Source: Dipteris shenzhenensis
Taxonomy: Eukaryota; Polypodiophyta; Polypodiopsida; Gleicheniales
Assembly (NCBI GenBank): GCA_047967505.1
Contig: CM106538.1
Length of the DNA: 64,000 nt
Strand: one strand, 5' to 3'
Part shown: positions 1-10,650 of the stretch, one piece after another
Numbering within the stretch: the stretch's first letter is position 1
Layout of the letters: every line of letters starts with the position of its first letter
The notes under the pieces: generated by a model
What the model saw: only the letters and a program-made list of their open reading frames with translations
What the model was told of the DNA's origin: nothing
Databases searched by the model: none
Translations under genes and position numbers: made by a program

Positions 1-1288
1 CCGAAGAGTATCTCTGACCCACTGCCCTCAAGAACTCTCTAGAGCATCTATCCCCCTTCTGAATCCAGAAAGTCTGCTGGGAGTAAAACCTAAATTGGGC
101 CCTCCTGCCCTGAATCTCCTCTAGTCTCTCCTGAGCCTCCGAAAGCTGTCCTCTGATGAAAAGAGAATGAGGAAAACTCTGGATCAATCTCTGAAGTCTG
201 GATACCTCCGCTCTTGCATTCCGATCTTTGATTCTGAGCTTTTCCTTCTCCTCTTTTGCCCTCAACTGGCAGGCCATGCTGACTCTAGCCAAAGCCCCCT
301 CTACCCACATCAACCAGCCCTGATCCACAGCAGTGTCCACTGACAACCAAGTCTCTCTCAACCGTTCCACGAACTTTGTATCCTGAAAAACAAAGTCCGA
401 AACTCTCACAGATGCTGTGCTCTCCAATCGAGAGGTAGGAAGAATCTGTAATAGGACTGGAGCATGGTCAGATAAAACATAACCCGGGCGGATCCCAATC
501 TGTCCTCCTCTGGCCTGACCCCATTGGCCAATATAAAACCTGTCAAGTCTGACCAAAGAAAGAGAGCCATGGAAAACCCCGGACCAAGAGAACTGAAGAC
601 TGTCAGCCAAGTGACGAAAGTCGTCCAATCGAGTTGCATCATGAAGTCCAGCATGCAAAACAAAACTATCCCACTCCACTCTCTCCCTATCAGAAAGGCC
701 ACCCTTTGTCTGACCCGACTTGTCTTCAGCGAATTCAACCATGTTGAAATCACCTCCAACAATCCAGGTGTCTGCCTGAGGAAGGGACTCTCTGAGTTGT
801 CTCCAAAAAGCACATCTGTGGGCTAAATCCGTGGGAGCATACACATTGAGAACACCAACTGCTGTGCTCTCAATATGAAGAATAACATAGCATGCTCTGC
901 TCTCCACTAGTGTACCCTCTTGGGTGATCTCTGAGGCCCACCTAGCTGAAACTTAAATGCAAACTCCTCCCCTCGTGCCATCCGCTGGGTTCCAATATGT
1001 CCGGCTCTGTCCTCTGAGTAAGGATCTGCATCTGTCAATCCTGTCCTGGGAGAGCTTATGCTCCTGGATAAGCACAATGTTTGGAGGGGACCCTGAGGAA
1101 ATAAACCGAAGGGAGTCCCTAAGCAACTGCAATCTAGGAACTCCCAATCTACGACCATCTGCATCTGAGGTAAATCTGCGGCCGTTTAGTCCTCTCACAC
1201 TCCAAGAAATGATGGACAACCTAGACATCGGATGGAAGTGTGGGTGTGCCAGTGGCAACGGCACAAAACTCTCTCTCTGACGGCGCAA
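1..1288 (-). pseudogene. LINE ORF2 endonuclease domain and EN-RT linker, partial
   Basis: The segment starts with an endonuclease-type N-terminus (RLSIISWSVRGLNG, then IVLIQEHKL near 1075). It continues through a GDNN-like motif (near 740), a conserved RLDRFYIG..W segment (about 520-545) and SDHAPV (near 465-480), the hallmark catalytic block of EEP-family LINE endonucleases. From 400 down to 1 the reading is charged linker that precedes the RT domain. Frames change several times. The RT lies outside the window. Confidence 0.75.
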
Positions 1289-1824
1289 TTCAAAGTCGGT
1301 CTTTGATCAAACTCCAAATCTGCCCCAACTCATGTAAAATGGCTCCATCCAAGGGAATAGTACTTTGGACTGAGGAGCTGAAAGTCAAACCAACCAGCAC
1401 TCCTGGGCAAATTAAAGTCTCTCTGAATCTCAAAGAACAGAAACAGAAAGGCCCTGCCACCGAAGCCAGGTCGAAGAGTCCTAGGGCAAGAATGAATCTG
1501 CGAGCCGACAATACGGTGAACCGATGAAAATTGAGTCATGCTCATAAGCTGTCTAGCAATCTCGCTGTCAAGTAACTCAGCTGACCAGCTTTCGCTCCCC
1601 CGAGATCGAAAGCTACCTACGGAGAAACGAAGAACGTGCCCCTCTCTGGAGAGAGTAACAGATCCCAAGTACTCCTCTGACCACCGGCAAAACACCGGTA
1701 GAAGTTCCAATCGAGTGAGGGAGTCTGTGATAACCCCTCGAGCCAAAAAGGGCCAAAACTCAACGGGCAGATCTCTGTCAACCATCCTGGGGTCAAGTCT
1801 AGGAGTTAGAAGAGCTGAAAAGGG

Positions 1825-3552
1825 CTAAGCCGTCCTGACTCTGCTCCTGGAATAGGTGAGAGGGAGAGGAAGAATCTGGGACGAGGTGCCTGTCCGCGTG
1901 GGTGACTGATACTCTTGCTCGATCTCGTCTGCTAGGATCTCCCAATCCTCACGCCTGTCTGGGTACTGAGCAAAATCTGTGACCGCACTCGCAAAAGATC
2001 TAGATAAACCAGGAGTGAAAAGCTGCGAGGACAAGGCTGTACTGGGTGGGGTTTCTAAAAGGACGCTCCGCATAGCAACAAAGGAAGGTACTGCGCGACG
2101 GGGCTGTGAAAGGGGTCTCAAGGGAACCTCGTACAGGCGCATGAGATCTTGGGACGGGCTCTGACTCTGACCTGTGTCGTGAAATACCACTCTCTCAACG
2201 GACTGCTGGGGAGAGGCATCCATCCTAGTAATTGCAGCCTGAGTAGTCTCCTGCTGAATAACTGTCTCCGTAACCAATATCTGACCCTCCGGGGTAGTAG
2301 TGTCGAGAGTCATTAAATCTTGAGCTATTGTCTCCTGCACAGTGTGAAGACCTGCCTGTGGATGGTCCTCCACCTCTCCCCTTTTCGGGGTCTCCTGCAC
2401 ATGTTTCTCGACTCCCTGAGCTACCGTCTCCTGCACAGTGTCAAGACCTGCCTGCGGATGGTCCTCTGCATCTCCCCTTTCCGAGGTCTCCTACACATGT
2501 GACTCGACTCCCTGAGCTACCGTCTCCTGCACAGTGTCAAGACCTGCCTGCGGATGGTCCTCTGCATCTCCCTTTTCGGGGTCTCCTGCACATATGTCTC
2601 AACTCTCTGCCATCTGTGAGCTCGTACCTGGGGCTGCTCATACTGCTGGCTCTCCCTCTGTCTCCGTCTCCTCCGAGCTCTCCCTGAAAGCTGTTCCACT
2701 GGAGGCACCTCCAGGTCCTATGATTCCACTGTGGAGGCTCCCCCAGAGGAGTCTCCTCTCGTTCTGCTGAATGAGTCGAAGCAGGCTCAAAGATCCCCGG
2801 AGGCTGAACTGAAGACTCTGGGTCACTCGTAGGATGAGAAGGATCCGAAGTCTCTGATCGAGGCCGACGATTGGGGCAATACCTAATAAAGTGACCTCTC
2901 TTCCGACAGAAAAGACACTGATCAGGAAGCCCCTCGTACAAAACCCTCTGCTGCATCTGGACCCCATCTCTCGTAGAGTATGATATCAAAGTAGGCAAAG
3001 GTTGAGGAGGGGGGAACTCTGAAGTGACTCTGACCCTCGTAACACCTGTACTAGCGAGTGACTGAGCATAGGAAAGTCTAGCACCTGATGGGATGATTGT
3101 ACCTGCCACGCTAGCCATATGCTCCACAGCTCTGCGACAAGAGCTGACCTCATAAGGAAGTCCAGGGAAAAGCATCCAAAAAGAGACTTGACGCGGTCCC
3201 GGGGAAGTAGTACTGAAGTGCTTCCGCCAAGGCCACAAATGGATGACTCTGCTCTGAAACTGGATCGGTGAGCTCATAAGTACTCTTTGAGCCTGCTCTG
3301 CAGACTGAAGGCCAAAAGAAAAGCCCCTCTGCCAAGCAATCGGAAAACCGTAACTGAGACACCCAATGAGGCCATGCTGGTGTACACCCAATCACTTAAC
3401 TGTTGGCCTCTACCGGGTAGAAAGCCAATGATGTGCGTCAAACGAAAATCCTCCTCTGCTACCTCAACCATCTGCACAATGTCAGGAGGAAAAGAAACTG
3501 TGGCTTCAATCTCCTTAGGTTCGGCAACGGGAGTGGCATGAGTGTCCGCCAT
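1825..3552 (-). pseudogene. LINE ORF1 (gag-like RNA-binding protein with CCHC knuckle), frameshifted
   Basis: The start is the ATG at 3552 (MADTHATP). The N-terminal part resembles the DUF4283 domain found in plant LINE ORF1 proteins. It changes frame around 3270-3390 and then runs on to a zinc knuckle with the spacing C-x2-C-x4-H-x4-C (CLFCRKRGHFIRYC, near 2880-2920). The tail to 1825 is Ser/Gln/Glu-rich and contains three in-frame 32-residue repeats. ORF1 proteins coat the LINE RNA. At least one frameshift makes this a pseudogene; the frames from 2436 to 1825 and from 3391 to 2537 are separately open. Confidence 0.75.
2310..2610 (-). repeat. 96-bp minisatellite, 3 copies, inside LINE ORF1
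   Basis: The string tctcctgcacagtg recurs at 2331, 2427 and 2523, exactly 96 bp apart each time, with the rest of each unit closely matching. 96 is a multiple of three, so the repeat adds 32-residue units (VQETxAQ...) without shifting frame. Confidence 0.9.
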
Positions 3553-3625
3553 TGTCTTAGCTTGCGCTGTCCTGAGGGGAGGAGCTACCTCTGCTGAAAA
3601 TACACACCAAGAACTCGCAACCAAC

Positions 3626-4160
3626 CTCTAGAATCCCCAAAAACCCCTGGTTAAAGAATGCCCCAAACTTCAGCCTGTGTGGAATGAAAACAGGCCGCTC
3701 AATGCAGAAGCAGAAAGCTCCGCCAATGCCTCGAAGCAGCCCAGGAACTCAGTTCCCCGGAACACGAGCAGAATGGTCCCGGAGAGGGCTTTGAAGCAGC
3801 CCAGCCTGAAGCGCAAGGGAGGGGCAGACAGCAGCTACTGGCGGCCTAGATGGCAGCCTGAAGGGGCGACCTGAAGGAGCAAGGGGAGCTCGACCAACAG
3901 GGCGCGACCAGCAGCAGCTAGTCGGGCTGAAGGGGGGGCGCAATGCGAGCGGGCTGAAGGGGGGGCTCGACCACCAGGGCACACCTGTAGCAGCTAGACG
4001 GGCTGAAGGGGGGCGCGACGCGAGAGGGCAAGGGGGGGCGACCTGAGCAGGGGGCGCTGCCAAGGGAGCCTATGCGGCCAAGGCAGCAAGGCGCTGCCAA
4101 GGGAGCAGGTCGTGGCCAAGGGGCAGGGCGCGGCCAAGGGCTGGGTGATGGCGACGGACG
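3626..4160. repeat. GC-rich degenerate minisatellite, probable 5' region of the minus-strand LINE
   Basis: The + strand is built from variants of a 'ggctgaagggggg...gcgacc' unit with runs of G. It lies directly upstream of the ORF1 start of the minus-strand LINE, where the 5' UTR and internal promoter of such elements sit. Apparent ORFs here are Pro/Ala/Ser low-complexity translations and I do not call them genes. Confidence 0.5.
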
Positions 4161-5366
4161 ATGGCGGGGGGCAGCAGCAGATGGAGCTCCTCCAAGAATC
4201 CCATATCAGTATTTCTGCGTTTGGTCATTGGCAACTCGATCACTGGGATTTCTTTTTTGGCTGCACTGATGGCACTTTGCCTGGATGCCCTTTTGTCTCC
4301 TGCTTGCTTCTTGACTGGAAGCATGTTCTTTCTCATCTGGAATGGAATGGACGGCAATCTTTGCTTGGGAATTCTTTGAGAGCTGAAAGCATTCACTGGT
4401 CGAAAGTCTTTCAGCGTCCCTTGGCTTTACAGGAACCTCGACGTTCCTACTTTGTCTCGTTTAAAGGCATCACCTCGGTTGCTGATGTTATAGATGATGT
4501 TGGTACTGTGCTCCCCTTTTCTCTAGCAGCCACTACATATGGATTGGGCTCTCATTATCGTCCTTTGTGGTGACAAATTACTTCTATGCTTTCGCCCTTT
4601 GTTCCGATTCCTCCTTTGGAACTCCAGGACCGACTAGAAGATTGGACTTTGACTTCTCCAGGGTCCTCTTCTCGTCCTTTGAGGCCATCTCAGATTACTA
4701 TACCTGCATTGTATAAAATCCTCTTGCCTCAACCTTGGGTTTCAGAGAGAGGTGATTCTGTTTGGCGAATGCATCGCCCAGCCAAGTGGTGGAGGAAAAG
4801 ATTATAGCAACTTTGGGCCTATAAAGTACCGCTTCGGCAACAGGTTTTCTTTTGGCAAGTTCTTTTGGGAGTATTTCCATCTGGACAGCTATTAGCTCAT
4901 CGACACATTGCTCCTGCACTTTGCCATAGATGTTCTGCTTCTTCGGAGACTGTGCCTCACTTGTTTTGGCATTGTCCGTGCTCTCGTGAGTTTTTTGATC
5001 TGCTTCGACAGCACTTGCGAGCAAGATTCCCATCTGTTCCGTTTGGGAAGTTCTTCTGGCTATTTGGGTTTCATCCATCCAGACCGGAGTTTCATCTTTT
5101 CTTCGTTTGGGTTCGCTACTGGGCACTATGGACTTTATGGACATATAGGAATTGTAAAGTCTTTGGTGATCCTACTTTCTCTCTGTTTGGCTTTTTTAGG
5201 CGTTCTCTGCAGCAATCTTTCTCTGATTGCTTGCAGACTTGCTGCATAGATCATGAGGTCTTTTTGGCATATACTGAAATTTTCAGTTGATGTAATTATA
5301 GCATCTTTTTTTGAGGTTGCTACTCGTATAATATAATCAATCAAAGATTTCACCCAAAAAAAAAAA
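4161..5366 (+). mobile_element. 5'-truncated LINE 3' end with RT zinc-binding domain and poly(A) tail
   Basis: The frames at 4112-4573, 4586-4807 and 4865-5290 read in series as the C-terminal part of a LINE ORF2. The last holds a zf-RVT type zinc-binding module: FWQV....GVFPSG, then C-H-R-C, then HLFWHCPCSREFF. A 3' UTR follows and ends in an A-run at 5356-5366, which marks the 3' end of the retrotransposed copy. RT and endonuclease are missing, as expected from 5' truncation. It sits head-to-head against the minus-strand LINE at 1-3625. Confidence 0.75.
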
Positions 5367-5368
5367 TA

Positions 5369-5389
5369 TGTGTGTGTGTGTGTGTGTGT

Positions 5390-5426
<37 letters not shown>

Positions 5427-5436
5427 CCCCCCCCCC
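5369..5436. repeat. compound microsatellite (TG)n(TC)n(C)n
   Basis: Alternating TG, then TC, then a C-run directly follow the LINE poly(A) tail. Such tracts commonly grow from retroelement tails. Confidence 0.95.
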
Positions 5437-6430
5437 AGAGTTCATAGTCTGCAAATCCACTGCTCCCTAGGTGTACCTGTGGCTCTCCGTGTCTGGATCC
5501 TGCATTTGTCCATTGGCAATTGTGAGGTCATGTGAGCCTTGCCTGTCCTCTAGATACTGGGGGTCTGATGATCACTCCATCCTCCAACACTCTCAAGAAA
5601 TAGTTGTGGTAGAATTGGAAACTCTTGGTGCCCACCCCCCAAGTTCATGAAGTATAAAGCTAGAGTACGGTTGATCTCATTCAGTGGGACAAAGGGATCA
5701 GGAGCATCTAAGCCATACGGAAAGAGGGGGAGACGATTCATCTGAATGCCATGTCTATCAAACCATCTGGAAATGTCTGCATACTAGGCCATGCGAACCC
5801 CACTCTTCGTGTAGATGACACCGGTAGCCTCCCTCTAGGTAAGGTCCAGACCTTGTGAAGTTATGTAACCGTCTGGAAGATGGCATTGACCTCGAGCAGT
5901 GTCATGGCAGACTCTGCCTGTATGATCTGGTGGGGGGCTGAAGGCTTACTTCGAATCATCTGGGATCCCATAGTCACTTGTAGCCTCTCGAAACGTCGCC
6001 ACTCAATCGGTGGCAGGTCACACGCCCAGAAGGATGATGCGTACATGGCAGTCGACCTCACCAACATGTCAAATAACCATCCCTTTGTCTGGGGGTCCTG
6101 AAAATGTGCTTAAAAGTACTACTGCTCCAGTTGAGATAAAGCTCCTTGCCCTCATGTAAGTCATGCCCTAGCTACGTAGTTCATCGTGAAGATTGGCTCC
6201 ACAAAGATTGCCCCTTAGTAACGTACGATCTCCACTGGCTCTCCTCGGTAGGTGAAGCTATGTCGATGAAGTGCTGGCCGTGAGGTGTTAAAAATCATAA
6301 ATTTGGTCTTACCAAGGTTAATCTATCTCACCTCTAGGGGGCATCTAGGTGTCTTTCTAAGCCTGTTGTTGAGGAGGATAGGACTATGTCATCTGCATAC
6401 AATAGTATCCGTATGCAGATGACATAGTCC
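5437..6430 (-). pseudogene. RTE/I-like LINE fragment: RT active-site region to C-terminus
   Basis: On the minus strand the RT box YADDIVLSSSTTGL is encoded near 6400-6360. It is followed by NLGKTKFMIFN (near 6320-6285), F.YRGEPVEIVRYYGAIF (near 6250-6200), and then LVRSTAMYASSFWACDLPP (about 6067-6000), the C-terminal connection region of non-LTR RTs. This family differs from the L1-like copies elsewhere in the window. Several stops and frame changes mark it as dead. Confidence 0.65.
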
Positions 6431-6441
6431 TTCTATCCTCC
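6371..6441. repeat. inverted repeat at the LINE RT active-site codons
   Basis: Bases 6381-6400 and 6411-6430 are exact reverse complements (20 of 20) around a 10-nt spacer. Eight more bases pair after a 3-nt insertion. The left arm encodes the RT YADD box on the minus strand and the right arm encodes the same box on the plus strand. Confidence 0.9.
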
Positions 6442-6442
6442 T

Positions 6443-6482
6443 AAGCGCGTGCGTGCGTGCGGGCACACACACACACACACAT
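6443..6482. repeat. GC/GT then CA microsatellite
   Basis: A short gcgtgcgtgcg run passes into (CA)n and ends at about 6482. Confidence 0.9.
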
Positions 6483-7294
6483 ACAGATTGTGTTTATTAA
6501 ATTCTTCGAAAGATCGAAGGATCTATGAGACGGAAAAAACTAGATACAATGGGAAGAAATCTGAATGGGTGGAGCCACTAAGTGGACATCCACACCCAAG
6601 GCGAATACTAATATCTGAACCCACAGGAAAAGGATAGATCCACAATGTGGTATCACTATGGTGGTCCTCTATATGTTGTGTAAGGAACGAGATCCACTGG
6701 GCCATAGAGAATTGAATAGGAGAGCTTGATGTGGTAGTCATGGGCAGATAGATCAACCTAACCCCTATCATACATATCGTTGTATCAAGGTAGGGAAACA
6801 TACATGGTTCTCTCTGATTAGGCCATTGGACACCCAGGCTTGATAGGGACAAGGAGAATGTGGTTCAATGACGGGGTCAAAACATTAGTACACATCAAAG
6901 TATGATGACCCTGGCAATCAACATTTGATCAATACACACTTTTTTTGGGGGGTCAAGTCTATTTGTATTTATATTACAAGACCTAACATGAAAAGATAGC
7001 ATCCAAGCTGTACTGAAAGGGGGGGAGACGATCCATCTGAATGCCCTGTCTGTCAAACCATCTGGAAATGTGTGCATACTAGGCCATGCGAGCCCCACTC
7101 TCAGCTAGTCGTGTAGATGACTACAGTGCCACTCTCGGTAGCCTCCCTCTAGGTAAGGACCAGACCCTGTGAAGATAAGTAACCGTCTGGAAGATGGCAT
7201 TGATCTCAAGCGGTGTCATGGCAAACTCTGCCTGTATGATCTGGTGGGGGGCTGAAGGCTTACTCCGAATCATGTGGGCTACTCATAAACAAGA
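6483..7294 (-). mobile_element. second decayed copy of the RTE-like LINE region
   Basis: Bases from about 7018 to 7290 repeat about 5725-5960 with small indels and substitutions; both read as the same C-terminal LINE coding region on the minus strand. The stretch 6500-6700 also matches about 55840-56010, so these flanks belong to one dispersed family. No intact frame remains. Confidence 0.55.
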
Positions 7295-7483
7295 AGAAGA
7301 TGGAAAAGACCAAGGAGAATGTACATTCAAAGCTGCACCAAAGAGGAGCAACTTCTACTCGGAACTAAAAACAGTGAAAGAAAGCTTCTAAATGGGCCGG
7401 AGAGGAAGATCTCCTTGTGCATGTGCATCCTGAAGGGATCGGTGCAGGGAGGGTCAGAAAAAACCATAAAGATTCACATGCAT

Positions 7484-7520
<37 letters not shown>

Positions 7521-8982
7521 TACAATCTAGAATTTTCCCTGTTATGTAGCACACTTGAGTTTCCAAAGATGGAAGCGCCCATTGACATGGGAATGCCCAG
7601 TTTACACGAAGGAACTACACCATGTTATGCAAGGACCAAAAAATGCTGGCGACACTTTTCCAAAGTAAGCAGCCTTATCACATTATTTTAGCAAAATTGT
7701 CTTGATTGGGCCACTGTATTCTGGAAGGCAAAATATCACTGCTTACTATTACATGATTTTCATACTTTTCTCCTAAACAAAGTGAACTTTTATTAAGTAT
7801 GATATATAAGAAATCTAGGATGAAATTCTTTGAAAATGTCATACAAAATTATGTAGAAAAGAAATGAGACTGTCGCAACCAATTCGGAGAGGGAAATGCC
7901 ATGAACGCTTTGTGGAAGTATATCTGTAAAACAATTCTTGGTGCCGCTTTCTCATGAAAGATGATATCCTGTCCATAGCGGAACATGACGAGCCTTGAAT
8001 CCTACTCAACGTGGGTATGAGCATTGAGGATGTGCATAATATCCTGCCGGATAATTGAAAGTGACTGAGAGACAACTGCATCTAGTGTGATAAGCTGTGA
8101 AGCTCCTCTCTAGATCAAGATAGCTATGCATGAATCTGCTCCCTCGTAATACCTGAGGTCCAAAACATGTGAGCTAGGCGACAGAAATCCATGTCAAGTA
8201 GTATGTACCTCTCCAAGCAAGTGTGCAATGCCTTGTCAGATCCTCTGGGTCTCTCTGCAACCCCAAATACATTGCTTAACGGACTCTCAAATGCATAGAA
8301 GAACAATCTTTGCAAATATTAAAAGTACATGATGGCAAGCCCACAATCTGGACACCTTTCATTTTTTGAATAGAGGGTATGTTGTCAGTCCTGATCATTA
8401 AATGTACTCCCATACTATTATATTATGGATAATTGACAGATTCAATGTAGACCATCTGTGATTGGTTGGATGACATCACTATTCAGTCTGACGGGGGCAA
8501 TTCATTTTGTCAAATAAAATACTGTTATTAGTGTCTGCATGTATGTGGCATTTGGTTTCTATCAGCGCCTTGGCAGCATTTAAATTCCACAGCAATCACT
8601 TCAACAAAGATAAATAAATTCTTTTGTGAGTTTTGTCTTTCGAAGGAAATCCAGCAGATTGAGTTCAGTGCAAATTTTTCCTTGCTGCACATGGTTTACT
8701 ACAGAATTATTGTGCTTCTTTGGCTCTTCCTTTTATAGTAGCCTTCTCTCTTTGTCTTTCATATTGCACAGTTTTGCAGTATGCAATTGCCTTTTTATCA
8801 CATGTAGATGGCATGCATGACTTCATGTTGCTGCCAGGTTCTTGCCTTATCTCTAGTGTTAATTATTGATTCTTACAGTATTCAAACTTTTCTCTATCCC
8901 TTCCTTTTGTATACTATTATTTTTTCGCTTATTTTGTTGTATGAGAAACCATCATTTATTGAAAGCAATGTTGTCTTTTCAG
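7295..8982 (+). other. non-coding, presumed intron sequence upstream of the PMK last exon
   Basis: I searched this stretch for the preceding PMK exon and saw none. It holds a (CA)n microsatellite at about 7485-7516 and a pyrimidine-rich tract from about 8640 to 8780. The region ends in an acceptor-like ttgtcttttcag at 8971-8982. Confidence 0.5.
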
Positions 8983-9255
8983 ATTGAGCCACCACCTCAG
9001 ACGGCTTTGCTAGATGCAACCATGCAAATGGAGGGCGTGCTTTTGGCAGGAGTACCAGGTGCTGGAGGATACGATGCTGTCTTTGCTATCACTATTGGCA
9101 TCTCTGCTAGAGAGACTGTGGAAAAAGAATGGAGTGCCCGAGGTGTGCTGGCACTTTGCGTAACTGAGGACCCCCGTGGTGTTCAGGTGGAAGGAGGGGA
9201 TCCTAGACAGGAGGCGGCAATTACAGGAATGCATGCTCTTAAACTAGAAGGCTAG
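8983..9255 (+). CDS. phosphomevalonate kinase, last exon (C-terminus)
   Basis: Phosphomevalonate kinase (EC 2.7.4.2, a GHMP-family kinase) phosphorylates mevalonate 5-phosphate in the mevalonate route to isoprenoids. The 90 codons encode IEPPPQTALLDATMQMEGVL, then LAGVPGAGGYDAVFAIT, VLALCVTEDPRGV and GDPR, the conserved C-terminal block of plant PMKs including the glycine-rich AGVPGAGG loop. An acceptor site (ttttcag) precedes the first codon, so the intron is phase 0, and TAG at 9253-9255 closes the frame. There is no frameshift or stop inside. The end (LKLEG) fits the length of plant PMKs. Upstream exons are not in the window, so either the preceding intron is longer than about 9 kb or this is a stranded gene fragment. 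Assignment rests on remembered family motifs. Confidence 0.85.
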   Translation: MEPPPQTALLDATMQMEGVLLAGVPGAGGYDAVFAITIGISARETVEKEWSARGVLALCVTEDPRGVQVEGGDPRQEAAITGMHALKLEG

Positions 9256-9447
9256 AAAATTAAAAAGCATGGGTATCTCATGCTCTTAGCTCTGAAGGAT
9301 TCTCACAAACTATTTACCATGTAGTACAAAGGTGAATCAATTTTTTTAGGACAGTTGTGCAGCACCATGCTGACTTAAGCTACACTACCCTATGGATGGA
9401 ACCAGCATTCAACTAGTGCTGTACAGAAACTATACATATAACATCTT

Positions 9448-9453
9448 AATAAA
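9448..9453 (+). promoter_or_regulatory. putative poly(A) signal AATAAA of the PMK gene
   Basis: A canonical AATAAA lies about 190 nt after the PMK stop codon, a normal plant 3' UTR distance. Confidence 0.45.
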
Positions 9454-9489
9454 AACTGGGGCATTTCCAGTAAGAAGTACACAGCTGGC

Positions 9490-10650
9490 CCAATTCCATC
9501 CTTGCTAAAAGTCTTCAGCTTTAGGTGGACCTTGGGAGTCATGGGAGCAAAGCTCTCCATTTGCAGAGAATGCAGATGCATAAACTTTGCAATATTGCAT
9601 TGTGTTGTGGTGAAGGTCTACTAGATGATGCATGTTTGCACTTGCACTAGGTCTAGCTGGCAAAGGTCTAAGGGGTCTCAATAGGCTTCTAAGATAGAGG
9701 AGATGAAGGCGGTGGCCGAGATGGCAGGCCCTAAGGATGAAGACTCGAAGGTTGAGGGGATAGCACAAGTTGTGATGGAAGGGTGGAGATTGAGAAGACA
9801 AGGTATGATCTTAGACATTCTTCATTTGAACACTATTCCTCTACTTGAGTGTGAATCAAATCAATCTTGAACTGGGTTGATCTTCCTCATCGTCGTCTTC
9901 AAGAGCCTGGCTAGTCATTGGAATCTGTCCTCTTGGCTCTTGCACTATTGGCCTTGGCGAGTTTGCAGATGGGTGGAGGCCTGACCTAGCCCCTAAGGAT
10001 AGGCCCTTGCCAAATGTCACATATGCTTGCGACGTAGGCACGGGCGAGGGAAATTAGAGTCTTTCAAAGCTCTCCCAATCTTGTTTCTCAAGGAAGATCT
10101 TCTCCGACAAGCTCTTTAGGTACTCTATGATTAGCCATAGTTGCGGGATCCCATCATCTTAAGAACAAAAGTTGCTACTATGGTAGGCAAGGACTCCAAC
10201 ATTGTTCCAAAATAGCCTCTAATACTCCTTTGGGAGCCTCAAGAAACGAACCGTCATTGGGAATCGCAACACATATTGCATCGTGTCCATGTCATTAATT
10301 GTGAATTCGTGATACAATTGTATGCATAACACTAGGTGTGGTCCGAGGACAATGTGACTCTGCTCTACTGAGGCTTGGGTCGTGATGGAGGAGCTCAACT
10401 GGAGAAGAAATACTCCTCTCATAGATTGTGACGTAGTAGATGTGGTCACCCTCTAAGGCCAAGCTCACTTAGATCCAGCCATGAGCCTGGCTCTTCATAG
10501 GTGTGTTGCCAACAATGCAACCCACTAGTGTTGTCCTAGAGTCCAAGGAAAGTGCAATCTAAACGTTTGTGGGAGTTGAGGCAGTTGCCATGTGAGTCCC
10601 TCTTGCCAAACCAAAGGGTCACCACCAAGATTACCCATATTCATATTTAC
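9490..10650 (-). pseudogene. eroded LINE ORF1 fragment
   Basis: On the minus strand, 10449-10219 reads RGVFLLQLSS...VLGPHLV...DMDTMQYVLRFPMTVRFLRLPKEY. This matches the clearer LINE ORF1 at 48.6-48.9 kb (RGVFLIQLSS...LLGPHLV...DMDTTHHV...RRFLGLPREY). The Asp/Glu-rich part at 10041-9856 would be the region after the DUF4283-like domain. The EN and RT parts are not found on the expected (lower-coordinate) side. Confidence 0.6.

Larger units (their letters stand above)
1..3625 (-). mobile_element. LINE (L1-like non-LTR retrotransposon), ORF1 plus endonuclease, runs off left edge
   Basis: Read on the minus strand the order is ORF1 (3552 to about 1825), a short linker, then an ORF2 that starts near 1288 with an apurinic-type endonuclease and is cut by the window edge before the reverse transcriptase. 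This order is that of plant L1-like LINEs. Both frames carry frameshifts and stops, so the copy is dead. Related copies, in varying states of decay, occur at 9.5-10.6, 13.9-14.7, 23.4-27.1, 40.5-43.2 and 48.4-54.3 kb. Confidence 0.85.
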
